A DNA stretch of 23,867 nt from an uncultured Gemmatimonadota bacterium. GTDB lineage: Bacteria; Gemmatimonadota; Gemmatimonadetes; Gemmatimonadales; GWC2-71-9. How positions within the stretch are numbered: the stretch's first letter is position 1; each line of letters opens with the position of its first letter. Below are positions 1 through 7,706 of this stretch, piece by piece. The position numbers and the translations under genes are program-made. The notes under the pieces are model-generated. The model saw nothing but the letters and a program-made list of their open reading frames with translations. It searched no databases and was not told the origin of the DNA. The stretch spans positions 1 to 23,867 of the forward strand of contig CAMLHU010000004.1 of assembly GCA_946479825.1 (NCBI GenBank). The letters run 5' to 3'.

Positions 1-1792
1 ACAGCGGCGGCGTGTAGATCAGCACGCAGACGCTGGCCTTGCTACCGCGCCCCACGCGGCCGCGCAGCTGGTGCAGCTGCGCCAGGCCGAAGCGCTCGGC
101 ATGCTCGATGACCATCACCGTCGCGTTCGGCACGTCGATGCCGACCTCGATGACGGTCGTGGACACGAGCACCTGGACCCGCCCCGCCCGGAACTCGCGC
201 ATCACGCCGTCGCGCTCCTCGGGCTTGAGCCGCCCGTGCACCAGCCCCACCGTCAGGTCGGGCCAGCGCGCCTGCAGCGACTCGGCCATGGTCGTGGCGG
301 CGCGGAGATCGGTCTTCTCCGATTCGGCGATCACGGGGAGGACCACGTAGGCCTGGCGCCCCGACGCGCACTGGTCGTGCACGAAGGCGAGGACCTTCTC
401 GCGCCCGGCCGCCGTTCGCACCGCGGTCCGGATCTCTCCCCGTCCCGGCGGCCGCTCGCGGAGGACCGAGACGTCGAGGTCGCCGTACATCGTGAGCGCC
501 AGCGACCGCGGGATCGGCGTCGCGCTCAGCAGCAGGACGTCGGGCGCCGCGCCCTTGCCGATGAGCGCGGCGCGCTGGTCCACCCCGAACCGGTGCTGCT
601 CGTCGATCACCACGAGGCCCAGGTTCCGGAAGCTCACGTTCTCCTGCAGCAGCGCGTGGGTGCCGATGACGATCGTGGCCCGCCCGTCGGCGAGGCGGGC
701 CCTGACCCGGGCCTTCTCCGGGGCCGACTGACGGCCCAGCAGGAGCTCAGGCGCCAGGCCGAGGGGTGCGAGCAGGGTGGTGAGCGTCTGGGCGTGCTGC
801 TCGGCCAGGAGCTCGGTCGGCGCCATCAGCGCCGACTGGAACCCGTTCTCCGCCGCGAGCAGCATCGCGAAGAGCGCGACGACGGTCTTGCCGGTGCCGA
901 CGTCGCCCATCAGGAGGCGGTGCATCCGGGTCGGCGCCGTCATGTCGGCGACGACGGCCTTGACTGCGTCCTTCTGGCCGGCGGTAAGCTCGAACGGCAG
1001 GGTCTCGCGGAGCCGGGTGGTGAGGGTCCGCCTCGGGACGAAGCTGATCCCGGCGCGCGATCGCTTGGCCAGCGCGCGGGCCCGGGCCAGGGTGAGCTGC
1101 AGGTCGAAGAGCTCGTCGAAGGCGAGCCGCCGCCGGCCCTGCTCCGCCTCCTCCACCGTGGCGGGCTGGTGGACCGCGCGGAGCGCGTCGCGGAGCGCGG
1201 GCAGGCCGAGGTTCCGGGCCCACTCCGCCGGCAACGGATCGTCGGCCAGGGCCACCAGTTCGTCGAGGTGCCGCGCGACGAGCCCGCGGATCACCTTGTG
1301 GCTCAACCCCTCCGTGGCCGGATAGATCGGCAACACCCGCCCGGCCCACGGAGTCTCCACCGCGCCGGGCTCATCGGCCTCCGGCTCGGCGAGCACCAGG
1401 AACTCGCGCGGGGCCATCTGGCGTCCGTGATAGAAGCGGACCGGGCCGGTGACCAGCAGCGTCTGGCCCTCGTGGATGGTGCGGTCAAGGAACGGCTGGC
1501 CTGGCCAGGCGCACTCGAGGAGCCCCGACTCGTCGCGGAGCACCGCGCGGAACACGCGGAGCCGACGGGTCGGGACGATCCGCTTGGCCACCACGCGCCC
1601 GACGCAGGAGCACTCCATCCCCACCCGCGCGGCGGCGAGCGGCGTCACGGTCGAAGCGTCGAGATAGCGGTGCGGAAGGTGCCAGAGGAGGTCCTGCGCG
1701 GTCTCGATGCCGAGCCGCTCGAGCAGCTCGGCGCGCCGCTCACCGACGCCCTTCAGGAACTTGACCGGGGTCTCGAGACGGAGCGGCGGCAT
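1..1792 (-). CDS. recG: ATP-dependent DNA helicase RecG, C-terminus cut off by the window edge
   Basis: RecG is a superfamily 2 DNA translocase that regresses stalled replication forks and processes branched recombination intermediates in the cytoplasm. Reading from the ATG at 1792 gives 597 codons before the window ends; the family is usually about 680-700 residues, so roughly the last 90-100 are missing. The N-terminus has the RecG wedge lead-in (FLKGVGERRAELL, residues 12-24). The helicase core shows Walker A GDVGTGKT (296-303), the DEQH box (397-400), LLSATPIPRSLALTMYGDLD (421-440), LVHGRLKPEER (517-527) and the RecG-typical stretch from STTVIEVGIDVPNATV through HAERFGLAQLHQLRGRVGRG (544-583). 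It starts 9 nt after the ftsY stop, so it is probably the distal gene of the same transcript. No frameshift is seen. Identification is secure. Confidence 0.96.
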   Translation of the reverse strand, partial: MPPLRLETPVKFLKGVGERRAELLERLGIETAQDLLWHLPHRYLDASTVTPLAAARVGMECSCVGRVVAKRIVPTRRLRVFRAVLRDESGLLECAWPGQPFLDRTIHEGQTLLVTGPVRFYHGRQMAPREFLVLAEPEADEPGAVETPWAGRVLPIYPATEGLSHKVIRGLVARHLDELVALADDPLPAEWARNLGLPALRDALRAVHQPATVEEAEQGRRRLAFDELFDLQLTLARARALAKRSRAGISFVPRRTLTTRLRETLPFELTAGQKDAVKAVVADMTAPTRMHRLLMGDVGTGKTVVALFAMLLAAENGFQSALMAPTELLAEQHAQTLTTLLAPLGLAPELLLGRQSAPEKARVRARLADGRATIVIGTHALLQENVSFRNLGLVVIDEQHRFGVDQRAALIGKGAAPDVLLLSATPIPRSLALTMYGDLDVSVLRERPPGRGEIRTAVRTAAGREKVLAFVHDQCASGRQAYVVLPVIAESEKTDLRAATTMAESLQARWPDLTVGLVHGRLKPEERDGVMREFRAGRVQVLVSTTVIEVGIDVPNATVMVIEHAERFGLAQLHQLRGRVGRGSKASVCVLIYTPPL

Positions 1793-1801
1793 CGGCGGGG
1801 G

Positions 1802-2731
1802 TCAGGCCTCTCCCAGCAGCCGCCTCGCGAACCACCGCGGGTCGAACGGCGCCAGGTCGTCCACGCCTTCGCCGGTGCCGAGGAAGCGGATCGGGAGGCC
1901 GAGTTCCCGGCGCAGCGCCACGACGGCGCCGCCCCGCGCCGTCCCGTCGAGCTTGGTGATGACGAGGCCGGTCGGGGTGAGCACCTGCGAGAACTGCCGT
2001 CCCTGCTGGATCGCGTTCTGTCCCACCGTGCCGTCGAGCACCAGGAAGGTCTCGTGCGGGGCGCCCGCGCTCTGGCGGCCGACCACGCGCACGACCTTGC
2101 GGAGCTCTTCCATCAGCCCTTCCTGCGTATGCAGCCGGCCCGCGGTGTCGATCAGCACCGTGTCGGCCCCCCGGGCGACCGCCGCCTGGACCGCGTCGAA
2201 GGCCACGGCCGCGGGGTCGCCGCCGGCCGCCCCCGACACGCAGGGGAGCCCGAGCCGCTCGGCCCAGGTCTCGAGCTGCGCGATGGCGCCGGCGCGATAG
2301 GTGTCGGCGGCGCCGAGGAGGACGTTGCGCCCCTCGCGCCGGAGCCGCGCCGCGAGCTTGGCCACCGTGGTGGTCTTCCCCACCCCGTACACGCCGGCGA
2401 TGAGCACCACCGTCGGCGCCGGCGGCGTCGCCCGGGCGACGGCGCCGGGGTCGCCGGGCGCCTGCAGCAGCTCGACCAGCCGATCCTCGAGCGCGCGGCG
2501 GAGGTCGTCCTCGGTCTTGAGCGCGCCGGAGCGCACCCCCTGCTCCAGCGCGGCCACGAGGTCGAGCGTGGCGGGCACGCCGAAGTCGGCCTCGAGGAGC
2601 AGCTGCTCCATCGCCTCGAGGTCGGCGGCGTTGAGGCCGCGGATGAGCGCCCCCACGTCGGTGGTGGCGAGCCGCTTGAGCCGGGCCCAGAGCCCGGGCC
2701 GGGCGTCGGTCGAAAGTCGTCCGAGCGTCAT
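1802..2731 (-). CDS. ftsY: Signal recognition particle receptor FtsY (NG domain only)
   Basis: SRP-receptor GTPase that docks Ffh-ribosome complexes at the inner membrane for co-translational insertion of membrane proteins. The ATG at 2731 gives 309 residues; the reading frame stays open upstream, but that stretch lies inside the preceding gene. Residues 1-95 form the helical N domain and 105-309 the GTPase: G1 loop GVYGVGKTTT (113-122), DTYRAGAIAQLETW (143-156), DTAGR (195-199), LDGTVGQNA (232-240), TKLDGTARGG (259-268), and a C-terminal GTGEGVDDLAPFD stretch. There is no long acidic A domain as in E. coli. The G1 loop usually reads GVNGxGKT; here Asn is replaced by Tyr, and the usual DTFRAAA and DATTGQNA also vary. 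The gene begins 4 nt after the vWA-like gene ends and stops 9 nt before recG, which suggests co-transcription. The family call is secure; how far the G1 change affects function is unknown. Confidence 0.95.
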   Translation of the reverse strand: MTLGRLSTDARPGLWARLKRLATTDVGALIRGLNAADLEAMEQLLLEADFGVPATLDLVAALEQGVRSGALKTEDDLRRALEDRLVELLQAPGDPGAVARATPPAPTVVLIAGVYGVGKTTTVAKLAARLRREGRNVLLGAADTYRAGAIAQLETWAERLGLPCVSGAAGGDPAAVAFDAVQAAVARGADTVLIDTAGRLHTQEGLMEELRKVVRVVGRQSAGAPHETFLVLDGTVGQNAIQQGRQFSQVLTPTGLVITKLDGTARGGAVVALRRELGLPIRFLGTGEGVDDLAPFDPRWFARRLLGEA

Positions 2732-2735
2732 GACC

Positions 2736-4499
2736 TTACCTGAGACCGCGGCGCCGCCGGAGCGTCCACTCCGCCGCCAGCGCCACGATGATGAGTCCGA
2801 AGATCCAGAGCCGGTCGCGCGCGGCCTGGCGCGCCACCGCCCGCCCCGCGGCAGGTCCGTCGTGGGTGGTGACCACCGGCGCCCGAGGGATCCACTCGCG
2901 CGACCACGGCTCGACGGCGGCGGTGCCGCCGGCGCCGTCCGCCAGCCGGTAACGATACACCCCCACAGGCAGCCACGCCTCGGCCCGCCCGGCGCCGTCG
3001 AAGTGCAGCGTGTCGGTGCGGGCGAACGAGTCGGCGGTCCAGCGGACCGGCGTGGCGACGGCGGGGCCGGCGCCGATCCACTCGAAGACGAGCGGCGTCC
3101 CGCGCGGCACGACCGCCTCCCGCGGACGCGCCGGCGCCCGCCCTTCACCGCCGCCCAACGCCCAGGCGACCGCCGCCGCCACCATCGTCCGGTAGGCCTG
3201 TTCGCCGGCACCCCCGGCGAAGGCCCAGCGCCAGAAGCCGTCGGCCGCGACGGTCACTTCGCGACGGCCACCGGCCTCGCGCCCGACGATCACCGGGCGC
3301 GGAGCGCCGTGCCGGGCCAGGCTGGCCTCGAGCCCGACCCAGGCCGCCCCGCGCGCCTCGACCGGCGCCACCTCGAAGAGCGGCGGGAAGGAGTCGAGGG
3401 GCGCGCCGATCCAGGCCCCTTCGATCGGCGACGCGCCGGGATCGGCGGGGTACCAGTCGCCCGGAAGCATCGCCGCGCCGCCCTCGCCGCTCGGCCAGCG
3501 CCACACGCCGCGCGCCCGCGTGGGCAAGAATCCCGGCCCGGGATCGCCCTTCAGCACCACGAGATCCGCCCGCGACACGGCGGCGCGCACCTCGGCCACC
3601 GGCGCGGGGTGCGGGCCGTCCATCGTCCACCAGCGATCGCCGAGCCGGACGAAGCCGCGCACGGGGAGGTCGGAGACCTCGCGCAGGGTCCGGTACAGCT
3701 GGCGGCTGTCCCAGTCGCCGGGCGCGGCGACGAGGGTCACGCCCGGCGTCTCGGCCACGCGGACCAGCGCCCACCGCGCGTCGTCGCGTGGCTCGGCGTC
3801 GCCCGGGCCCGTCACGGTCGCGCGGAGGAGGTGGTCTCCCGGCCCGAGCGCGCGGGCCGGCACCGTGAAGTCCACGGTCGCGACCGCCGCGGCGCCGAAC
3901 TTCACGGTCCGCGTGCCGAGCGGTCGCGGACCGGTGAGGGCCACGACCGCGGAGTCGCCGGCCCCGCCGAAGCGCCCGACCTCCACCGTTACCGCCACGG
4001 TGTCGGTGAGCATCGCGCGGTCCGCCGCGGTCACCGACGTCACGGCGAAGTCCCCGACCGCGCGCCGGGGGAACACCCGGAAGCGCGCGGCGGCCACGAG
4101 GTCGGGCGGCAGGTCGGCCGCGTCGTCGAGCTCGCCGTCGGTCACGACGATCACCGGGCGCTCCCCCGCCGCGGCGGCGCGGAGCGCGGGCGCGAGCCGC
4201 GAGGCCCCGCGGCCGGTGAGGGTGTCGCCCGACCGCTCGTCGCCGAACGTGCGGACCAGGCCCCACACGCGGGCCGAATCGGCCGCCTCGAGGCTCAGCG
4301 AACCGTCGAGCAGCACGAGCGGACGCCCGCGGAAGGGGCGCACCCCGCAGGAGAGGTCGAGGACGAGGATGGCGAGCAGGAAGAAGGCGGTGGCGCGGGC
4401 GAGCACCAGCGGCCACGCGGCGGGGCCCAGTCGCTCGCGCCGGAGGTAGGCCCACGCGGCGGCGGCGAGCGCCGCGGCGGCGAGGAGGGCCGGGATCAC
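2736..4499 (-). CDS. Membrane protein with a vWA-like metal-site motif, function unknown
   Basis: I do not recognise a named gene. The GTG at 4499 gives 587 residues and overlaps the upstream stop as GTGA; the longer open frame upstream is covered by the HisA-like gene. Two hydrophobic segments lie at about 3-19 and 29-47, followed by LVLLDGSLSL (61-70), which matches the vWA metal-ion site pattern DxSxS at D65-S69, and IVVTDGEL (117-124), which matches the TDG strand. Residues about 150-230 look like a beta-sandwich (CARDB/Ig type). About 235-350 look alpha/beta, possibly a GATase-like Rossmann fold. A C-terminal hydrophobic helix (about 564-580) is followed by an Arg-rich tail. This plan resembles large Bat-like vWA membrane proteins with most of the protein in the periplasm. 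The putative vWA domain is very short (about 80 residues before the sandwich), so it may be degenerate. Its placement between the HisA-like gene and ftsY suggests co-expression, not function. Confidence 0.75.
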   Translation of the reverse strand: MIPALLAAAALAAAAWAYLRRERLGPAAWPLVLARATAFFLLAILVLDLSCGVRPFRGRPLVLLDGSLSLEAADSARVWGLVRTFGDERSGDTLTGRGASRLAPALRAAAAGERPVIVVTDGELDDAADLPPDLVAAARFRVFPRRAVGDFAVTSVTAADRAMLTDTVAVTVEVGRFGGAGDSAVVALTGPRPLGTRTVKFGAAAVATVDFTVPARALGPGDHLLRATVTGPGDAEPRDDARWALVRVAETPGVTLVAAPGDWDSRQLYRTLREVSDLPVRGFVRLGDRWWTMDGPHPAPVAEVRAAVSRADLVVLKGDPGPGFLPTRARGVWRWPSGEGGAAMLPGDWYPADPGASPIEGAWIGAPLDSFPPLFEVAPVEARGAAWVGLEASLARHGAPRPVIVGREAGGRREVTVAADGFWRWAFAGGAGEQAYRTMVAAAVAWALGGGEGRAPARPREAVVPRGTPLVFEWIGAGPAVATPVRWTADSFARTDTLHFDGAGRAEAWLPVGVYRYRLADGAGGTAAVEPWSREWIPRAPVVTTHDGPAAGRAVARQAARDRLWIFGLIIVALAAEWTLRRRRGLR

Positions 4500-5209
4500 C
4501 CGCCGGCCGCGACCCGGAGCGCTTCGGCCAGGGTGAAGCGTCCCTCGATCAGCGCGTAGTCCACGATGAGCCCGGCGAGGCCGGCGTCGCGGGCGAGGGC
4601 GACGTCGGTGAGCGCGGCGGTGCCGCCGTTGACGATGACGCCCAGCCCTTCGCGCTGGAGCGCACTGGCGGTCTCGACGTCGAGCCCGTTGAAGGTGCCG
4701 TGGCGCGCGATGTCGCGGTACACCATCGTCCGGACCCCGACGCTCGAGGCCCGCCGGGCCAGGTCGGCCGCGCGGATGGTGGAGAGGTGCGACCACCCGC
4801 GCAGCGACACGAACCCGTCGCGCCCGTCCACGCCGAGCGCGACGCGGTAGGCGCCGAGGACGTCGAGCGCGGCGTCGATGTGGGTCGGGTCGCCCTCGAG
4901 CGGGTCCACCACCACGCGGGTCACCTCGAGGTCGCGCACCGCCTCGCACGCCTCGCGGGTGCGGATCCCCCCGCGCAGCTGCAGCCGCACGTACGACCCC
5001 ACCCGGGTGACGATCCGGCCGACCGCGGCGGCGTTCTCGCCGTCGCCGAAGGCGCGGTCAAGATCCACCAGGTGGAGCCACGTGGCGCCCTGCCACACCA
5101 GCCGCTCGGCCCGGGCCACCGGATCGGGGTCCACGCGCTCGCCCTCCACCCGCGGGCCCGAGCCCACGACGCGGCCGTTCCGGATCTCGATCGAAGGGAA
5201 GATGTCCAC
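4496..5209 (-). CDS. HisA/HisF-related TIM-barrel protein, divergent
   Basis: A 237-residue (beta/alpha)8 barrel of the HisA/HisF family. Canonical HisA isomerises ProFAR in histidine synthesis. Family marks are PSIEIRNG (5-12, normally PAIDLKDG), LHLVDLDRA (45-53), LRGGIRT (78-84, normally VGGGIR), GVDGRDG (126-132, holding the second catalytic Asp at D128), RGW (137-139), YRDIARHGTFNG (164-175), VNGGT (193-197) and IEGRFTLAEAL (221-231). Several key positions differ: the first catalytic Asp is Glu (E8), the usual IGT phosphate motif reads VVDP (100-103), and the usual VGKALY reads VDYALI (216-221). No other his gene is nearby. The start at 5209 lies 28 nt after the M23 gene, and the gene ends in a GTGA overlap with the next one. 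It may be a repurposed barrel or a genuine but divergent HisA; I leave the gene symbol empty. Fold assignment is strong, reaction uncertain. Confidence 0.85.
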   Translation of the reverse strand: MDIFPSIEIRNGRVVGSGPRVEGERVDPDPVARAERLVWQGATWLHLVDLDRAFGDGENAAAVGRIVTRVGSYVRLQLRGGIRTREACEAVRDLEVTRVVVDPLEGDPTHIDAALDVLGAYRVALGVDGRDGFVSLRGWSHLSTIRAADLARRASSVGVRTMVYRDIARHGTFNGLDVETASALQREGLGVIVNGGTAALTDVALARDAGLAGLIVDYALIEGRFTLAEALRVAAGG

Positions 5210-5237
5210 GGCGGGAGGGGCGGGCGGGGCCCGCCGA

Positions 5238-6488
5238 TCAGCGCTGGGCGGCGACGAGCGTGGCGCTCGTGCCGGGAGGGGCGAGGAGGGCGGCCAGGGA
5301 GTCGCGTTCGGCGTTGAAGGCCGCGCGGTCGCGCGCGGGGATCGGCTCGCCGGTGCCGAGGTCCATCCGGCGCGGGTCGCGGGCGACGCCGTTCACCCGG
5401 AACTCGTAGTGCAGGTGCGGGCCGGTGGCGAGGCCGGTCTGGCCCACGTAGCCGATGGTCTGTCCCTGCACCACCCGCACCCCCGGGTGGATGCCCGACG
5501 CGAAGCCGCGCAGGTGTCCGTACCGGGTGGTGATGCCGTTGGCGTGGCGCAGCTCGATCAGGTTGCCGTAGCCGCCGTAGCGTCCGGCCCGCGTCACCAC
5601 GCCGTTGCCGGCGGCGCGCACGGGGGTGCCGATGTCGGCGGCGAAGTCGGTCCCCTCGTGGCGGCGCCAGGTGCCGAGGATCGGGTGGAACCGGGCGCGG
5701 CTGAAGCTCGAGGAGACCCGCCGGAACTGGAGCGGCGCCATCAGGAACGCCCGGCGGAGCGACCGTCCCTGCTCGTCGAAGTACCCGGTGCCGCCGTCGG
5801 GGCGGTCGAAGTGGTACGCGGCGAGGTGCTGGCCATCCACCACCAGGTCGGCGGCGAGCACGCGCCCGAACCGGACCTCGCCGTCGGGGGCGACCAGCCG
5901 CTCGAGCACCACGGTGTAGTGGTCGCCGGGGCGGAGGTCGCGGGTGAAGTCCACCTGCCACTGGTACACGTCGGCCAGGTCCCACGCGAGCCGCACCCGC
6001 TCGCCGGCGTCGAGGACCGAGTCGGCCACGTTGGCGTCGAGCGCCGCGTAGAGCGAGTTGTCGATGGCCCCGTCCACCCGCACCCGCTCCGGGCGCCAGT
6101 CGATCGGCGTGGCCGAGGCGTACCAGCCGCTGTCGCCGCGGGCGAGCGAGAGGTCGCGGCTCGCGTCGGTGCGGAACAGCACCCGGCTGGGCGCGGAGTC
6201 GGCGGGGGTCCGGCGGAAGGTGAAGGCGGTGCCGGGGCGGAGGCGGCGGAGGTCGAGGGTGAGTTCCTGCCCGACGCGGGTGAAGGAGAGCCCGCTCACG
6301 CCGTTCCGGGCGAAGAGCGCGGAGAGGGTCTCGCCCGGATGGAGGGTGTCCGTGGTGGTGATCCACGGCGATTCGACCACGAGCGGCGCCGCGGCGGGCA
6401 GGCGATGCCACGGCCAGCGGCCGCTCAACGCCAGGGCGAGCGCGGCCACGACCACCACCGCCGGGAGCGCCGCCGCGAGCCGCCGCAT
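5238..6488 (-). CDS. M23 family metallopeptidase, predicted peptidoglycan endopeptidase
   Basis: A 416-residue exported or membrane-anchored zinc endopeptidase of the M23 (lysostaphin/MepM) family, which cleaves peptide bonds in peptidoglycan. Residues about 6-22 form a signal anchor. A region at about 46-92 (TLHPGETLSALFARNG) resembles the OapA/LysM-like N-domain of MepM-type enzymes. The catalytic domain, about 255-375, has the zinc motif HEGTD (H277, D281), GNGVV (294-298), YGHLRGF (323-329, catalytic H325) and GPHLHYEF (356-363, H358 and zinc ligand H360). All expected catalytic residues are present, so it should be active rather than an EnvC/NlpD-like activator. Its start overlaps the ftsZ stop as TGATG, implying translational coupling and a role linked to division, for instance septal wall remodelling. 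The family is secure; substrate and role are inferred. Confidence 0.93.
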   Translation of the reverse strand: MRRLAAALPAVVVVAALALALSGRWPWHRLPAAAPLVVESPWITTTDTLHPGETLSALFARNGVSGLSFTRVGQELTLDLRRLRPGTAFTFRRTPADSAPSRVLFRTDASRDLSLARGDSGWYASATPIDWRPERVRVDGAIDNSLYAALDANVADSVLDAGERVRLAWDLADVYQWQVDFTRDLRPGDHYTVVLERLVAPDGEVRFGRVLAADLVVDGQHLAAYHFDRPDGGTGYFDEQGRSLRRAFLMAPLQFRRVSSSFSRARFHPILGTWRRHEGTDFAADIGTPVRAAGNGVVTRAGRYGGYGNLIELRHANGITTRYGHLRGFASGIHPGVRVVQGQTIGYVGQTGLATGPHLHYEFRVNGVARDPRRMDLGTGEPIPARDRAAFNAERDSLAALLAPPGTSATLVAAQR

Positions 6489-7684
6489 CAGTCCATCTGC
6501 CGCCGGATGAACGTCGGGATGTCCATGTCGTCGCTGCCGGCCGTCGGACGACGCGGGTCGGGCTTCCGCGCCGCCGCGGCGTCGTCCGGCTGGGGCGCGG
6601 CCCCGGTGGACGGGCGCGGCTTGGCCACCGGCGGGGCCGGCGGCGGCGCGGGCGCGCGCTTGACCGGGAAATTGAGCACCCCGGCGCCGCCGGACGGGGC
6701 CCGGAGGCCCGGTTCGCCGGTCACCTGGCGGTCGAAGCCGGTCGCGATGACGGTGACGCGCACCTCGCCGTCCATCGCCGGGTCGGCGGCGTGGCCGAAG
6801 ATGATCTCGGCCTCGTCGCCCACGGCGTCGTGGATGATCTCGGCGATCCGGGTGACCTCCTCGAGCGTCACGTCGCCGCCGCCGGTGATGTTGAGCAGCA
6901 CCCCCGACGCGCCCTGAATCGAGATGTCGTCGAGCAGCGGGCTCGAGATGGCCTGCTGCGCCGCCTCCATCGCCCGGTGCTCCCCCCGCCCCACGCCGGT
7001 GCCCATCAGCGCCGCGCCGCCGTTCTGCATGATGGTGCGCACGTCGGCGAAGTCCACGTTGATGAGGCCGGTGTTGGCCACCAGCGACGAGATGCCCTGG
7101 GTGGCGTGGAGCAGCACTTCGTCGGCCTTCTTGAGCGCCTGCTGGAACGGGATCTGCTTGCCGACCACCGCGAGCAGCTTCTCGTTGGGCACGACGATCA
7201 TCGTGTCCACGTTCTTGCGCATCTCGGCGATGCCCATCTCGGCCTGCCGGATCCGCTTGCGGCCCTCGAACAGGAACGGCTTGGTCACGATCCCGACGGT
7301 GAGGGCGCCGATGTCGCGCGCCAGCTGGGCGATGATCGGCGCGGCGCCGGTGCCGGTGCCGCCGCCCATGCCGCAGGTCACGAAGACCATGTCGGCGCCC
7401 TGCAGCACCTGCAGGACCTCGTCGCGGCTCTCCTCGATGGCCTGCCGGCCGATCTCAGGGCGGGCGCCGGCGCCGAGGCCGCGGGTGAGCTTCTTGCCGA
7501 TCTGGACCTTGACGTCCGACCGGGACCCGGCGAGCGCCTGCGCGTCGGTGTTGACCGACACGAACTGGACGCCCCGGAGGCCTTCCTCGATCATCCGGTT
7601 GACGGCGTTGCCGCCGCCGCCCCCGACGCCGAGGACCTTCATGTTCGCGTTCTGCGCGACCGGTTCCTCGAGCTCGAAATTCAT
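6488..7684 (-). CDS. ftsZ: Cell division GTPase FtsZ
   Basis: Bacterial tubulin homologue that assembles into the cytokinetic ring and organises septal wall synthesis. The 398-residue product has the GTP-binding lead GVGGGGGNAVNRMI (19-32), the tubulin signature GGGTGTG (107-113), and the T7 loop NVDFADVRTIM with NxDxxD, which completes the GTPase site of the neighbouring subunit. After the globular core (to about residue 315) comes a Pro/Ala-rich linker and then the C-terminal peptide DIPTFIRRQMD, the tail that binds FtsA. Length is typical. A good Shine-Dalgarno GGAGG (plus-strand cctcc, 7694-7698) lies 9 nt before the ATG, one of the few clear ribosome sites here and consistent with high FtsZ demand. 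The gene sits 22 nt after ftsA, and its stop overlaps the M23 peptidase start. Confidence 0.99.
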   Translation of the reverse strand: MNFELEEPVAQNANMKVLGVGGGGGNAVNRMIEEGLRGVQFVSVNTDAQALAGSRSDVKVQIGKKLTRGLGAGARPEIGRQAIEESRDEVLQVLQGADMVFVTCGMGGGTGTGAAPIIAQLARDIGALTVGIVTKPFLFEGRKRIRQAEMGIAEMRKNVDTMIVVPNEKLLAVVGKQIPFQQALKKADEVLLHATQGISSLVANTGLINVDFADVRTIMQNGGAALMGTGVGRGEHRAMEAAQQAISSPLLDDISIQGASGVLLNITGGGDVTLEEVTRIAEIIHDAVGDEAEIIFGHAADPAMDGEVRVTVIATGFDRQVTGEPGLRAPSGGAGVLNFPVKRAPAPPPAPPVAKPRPSTGAAPQPDDAAAARKPDPRRPTAGSDDMDIPTFIRRQMD

Positions 7685-7706
7685 CTCTCGTCCCCTCCGG
7701 GTCTGC

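Noticed and set aside
71..2743. Long plus-strand open frame (890 codons) opposite recG and ftsY
   Set aside because: Its translation is a low-complexity Arg/Gly/Pro/His mix with no motifs, and it lies antisense to two clear genes; such shadows are expected at this GC content.
2732..3211. N-terminal extension of FtsY that might act as an acidic A domain
   Set aside because: The extension is Arg-rich rather than acidic and lies within the preceding gene in another frame.
4496..5209. Part of a histidine biosynthesis operon
   Set aside because: None of the flanking genes belongs to histidine synthesis, and key HisA positions differ.
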